DNA of 34,377 bases from Oscillospiraceae bacterium. GTDB lineage: Bacteria > Bacillota > Clostridia > UMGS1810. The DNA lies in contig SVJL01000007.1 in assembly GCA_015068985.1 (NCBI GenBank), positions 1 through 34,377 on the forward strand, written 5' to 3'. The notes below the pieces were generated by a model. It searched no databases. It saw only the letters and a list, made by a program, of their open reading frames with translations, and was not told the origin of the DNA. The position numbers were made by a program, and so were the translations under genes. Positions 34,363 through 34,377 of this stretch are shown one piece after another. How positions within the stretch are numbered: position 1 is the stretch's first letter; each line of letters begins with the position of its first letter.

Positions 34363-34377
34363 TTTGAAAATTTCATT

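Overview
The window looks like chromosome of an anaerobic, spore-forming member of the Bacillota, class Clostridia, probably a gut Oscillospirales/Ruminococcaceae-type lineage. The support is a SipL-type spore-coat morphogenesis protein, an oxygen-sensitive class III ribonucleotide reductase (nrdDG), Gram-positive-type RpoB/RpoC, strong GGAGG ribosome binding sites, near-consensus TTGACA-17-TATAAT promoters, and short dispersed palindromes of a kind common in these genomes. No phage, IS element, CRISPR array or rRNA was seen. All protein genes but one (murI) lie on the minus strand, so the text below runs in transcription order, from high to low coordinates.

Right end (34377-30008): a dispersed double-hairpin repeat, then a possible leader RNA ending in a terminator ahead of a membrane-anchored protein of unknown function. 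Next come plus-strand murI, back-to-back divergent promoters, an ArsB/NhaD-type ion transporter and a cytidylate-kinase-like protein. Two strong hairpins close this block.

Middle right (29809-24428): a Tet(M)/EF-G-like GTPase fused to a C-terminal YacP/Rae1-type NYN ribonuclease domain, which is the most unusual gene here. It is followed by mscL, a branched-chain aminotransferase, a DUF523 protein and luxS. Palindromes of one sequence family sit behind mscL and behind the aminotransferase.

Core (24350-14431): rpoB-rpoC from its own promoter with a long structured leader and without rplJL in front; an RluA-family pseudouridine synthase; then the infC-rpmI-rplT operon with a terminator-containing leader and an apparent AUC start codon for infC.

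Left half (14398-6862): sipL followed by an alanine/glycine:cation symporter; then nrdG, nrdD (with a fused glutaredoxin-like domain) and a thioredoxin-reductase-like flavoprotein. The nrdD promoter carries two NrdR-like boxes 32 bp apart. Together these genes suggest a self-contained, NrdR-regulated, disulfide-driven anaerobic dNTP synthesis unit.

Left end (6793-1): an ElaA-type acetyltransferase; a probable intracellular glycosidase with two tandem nagA copies produced by a local duplication whose scar is still visible; a degenerate PP2C-like membrane protein; a TPM-domain membrane protein; and the 5' half of a tRNA-Pro gene with an intact promoter, broken at the anticodon stem.
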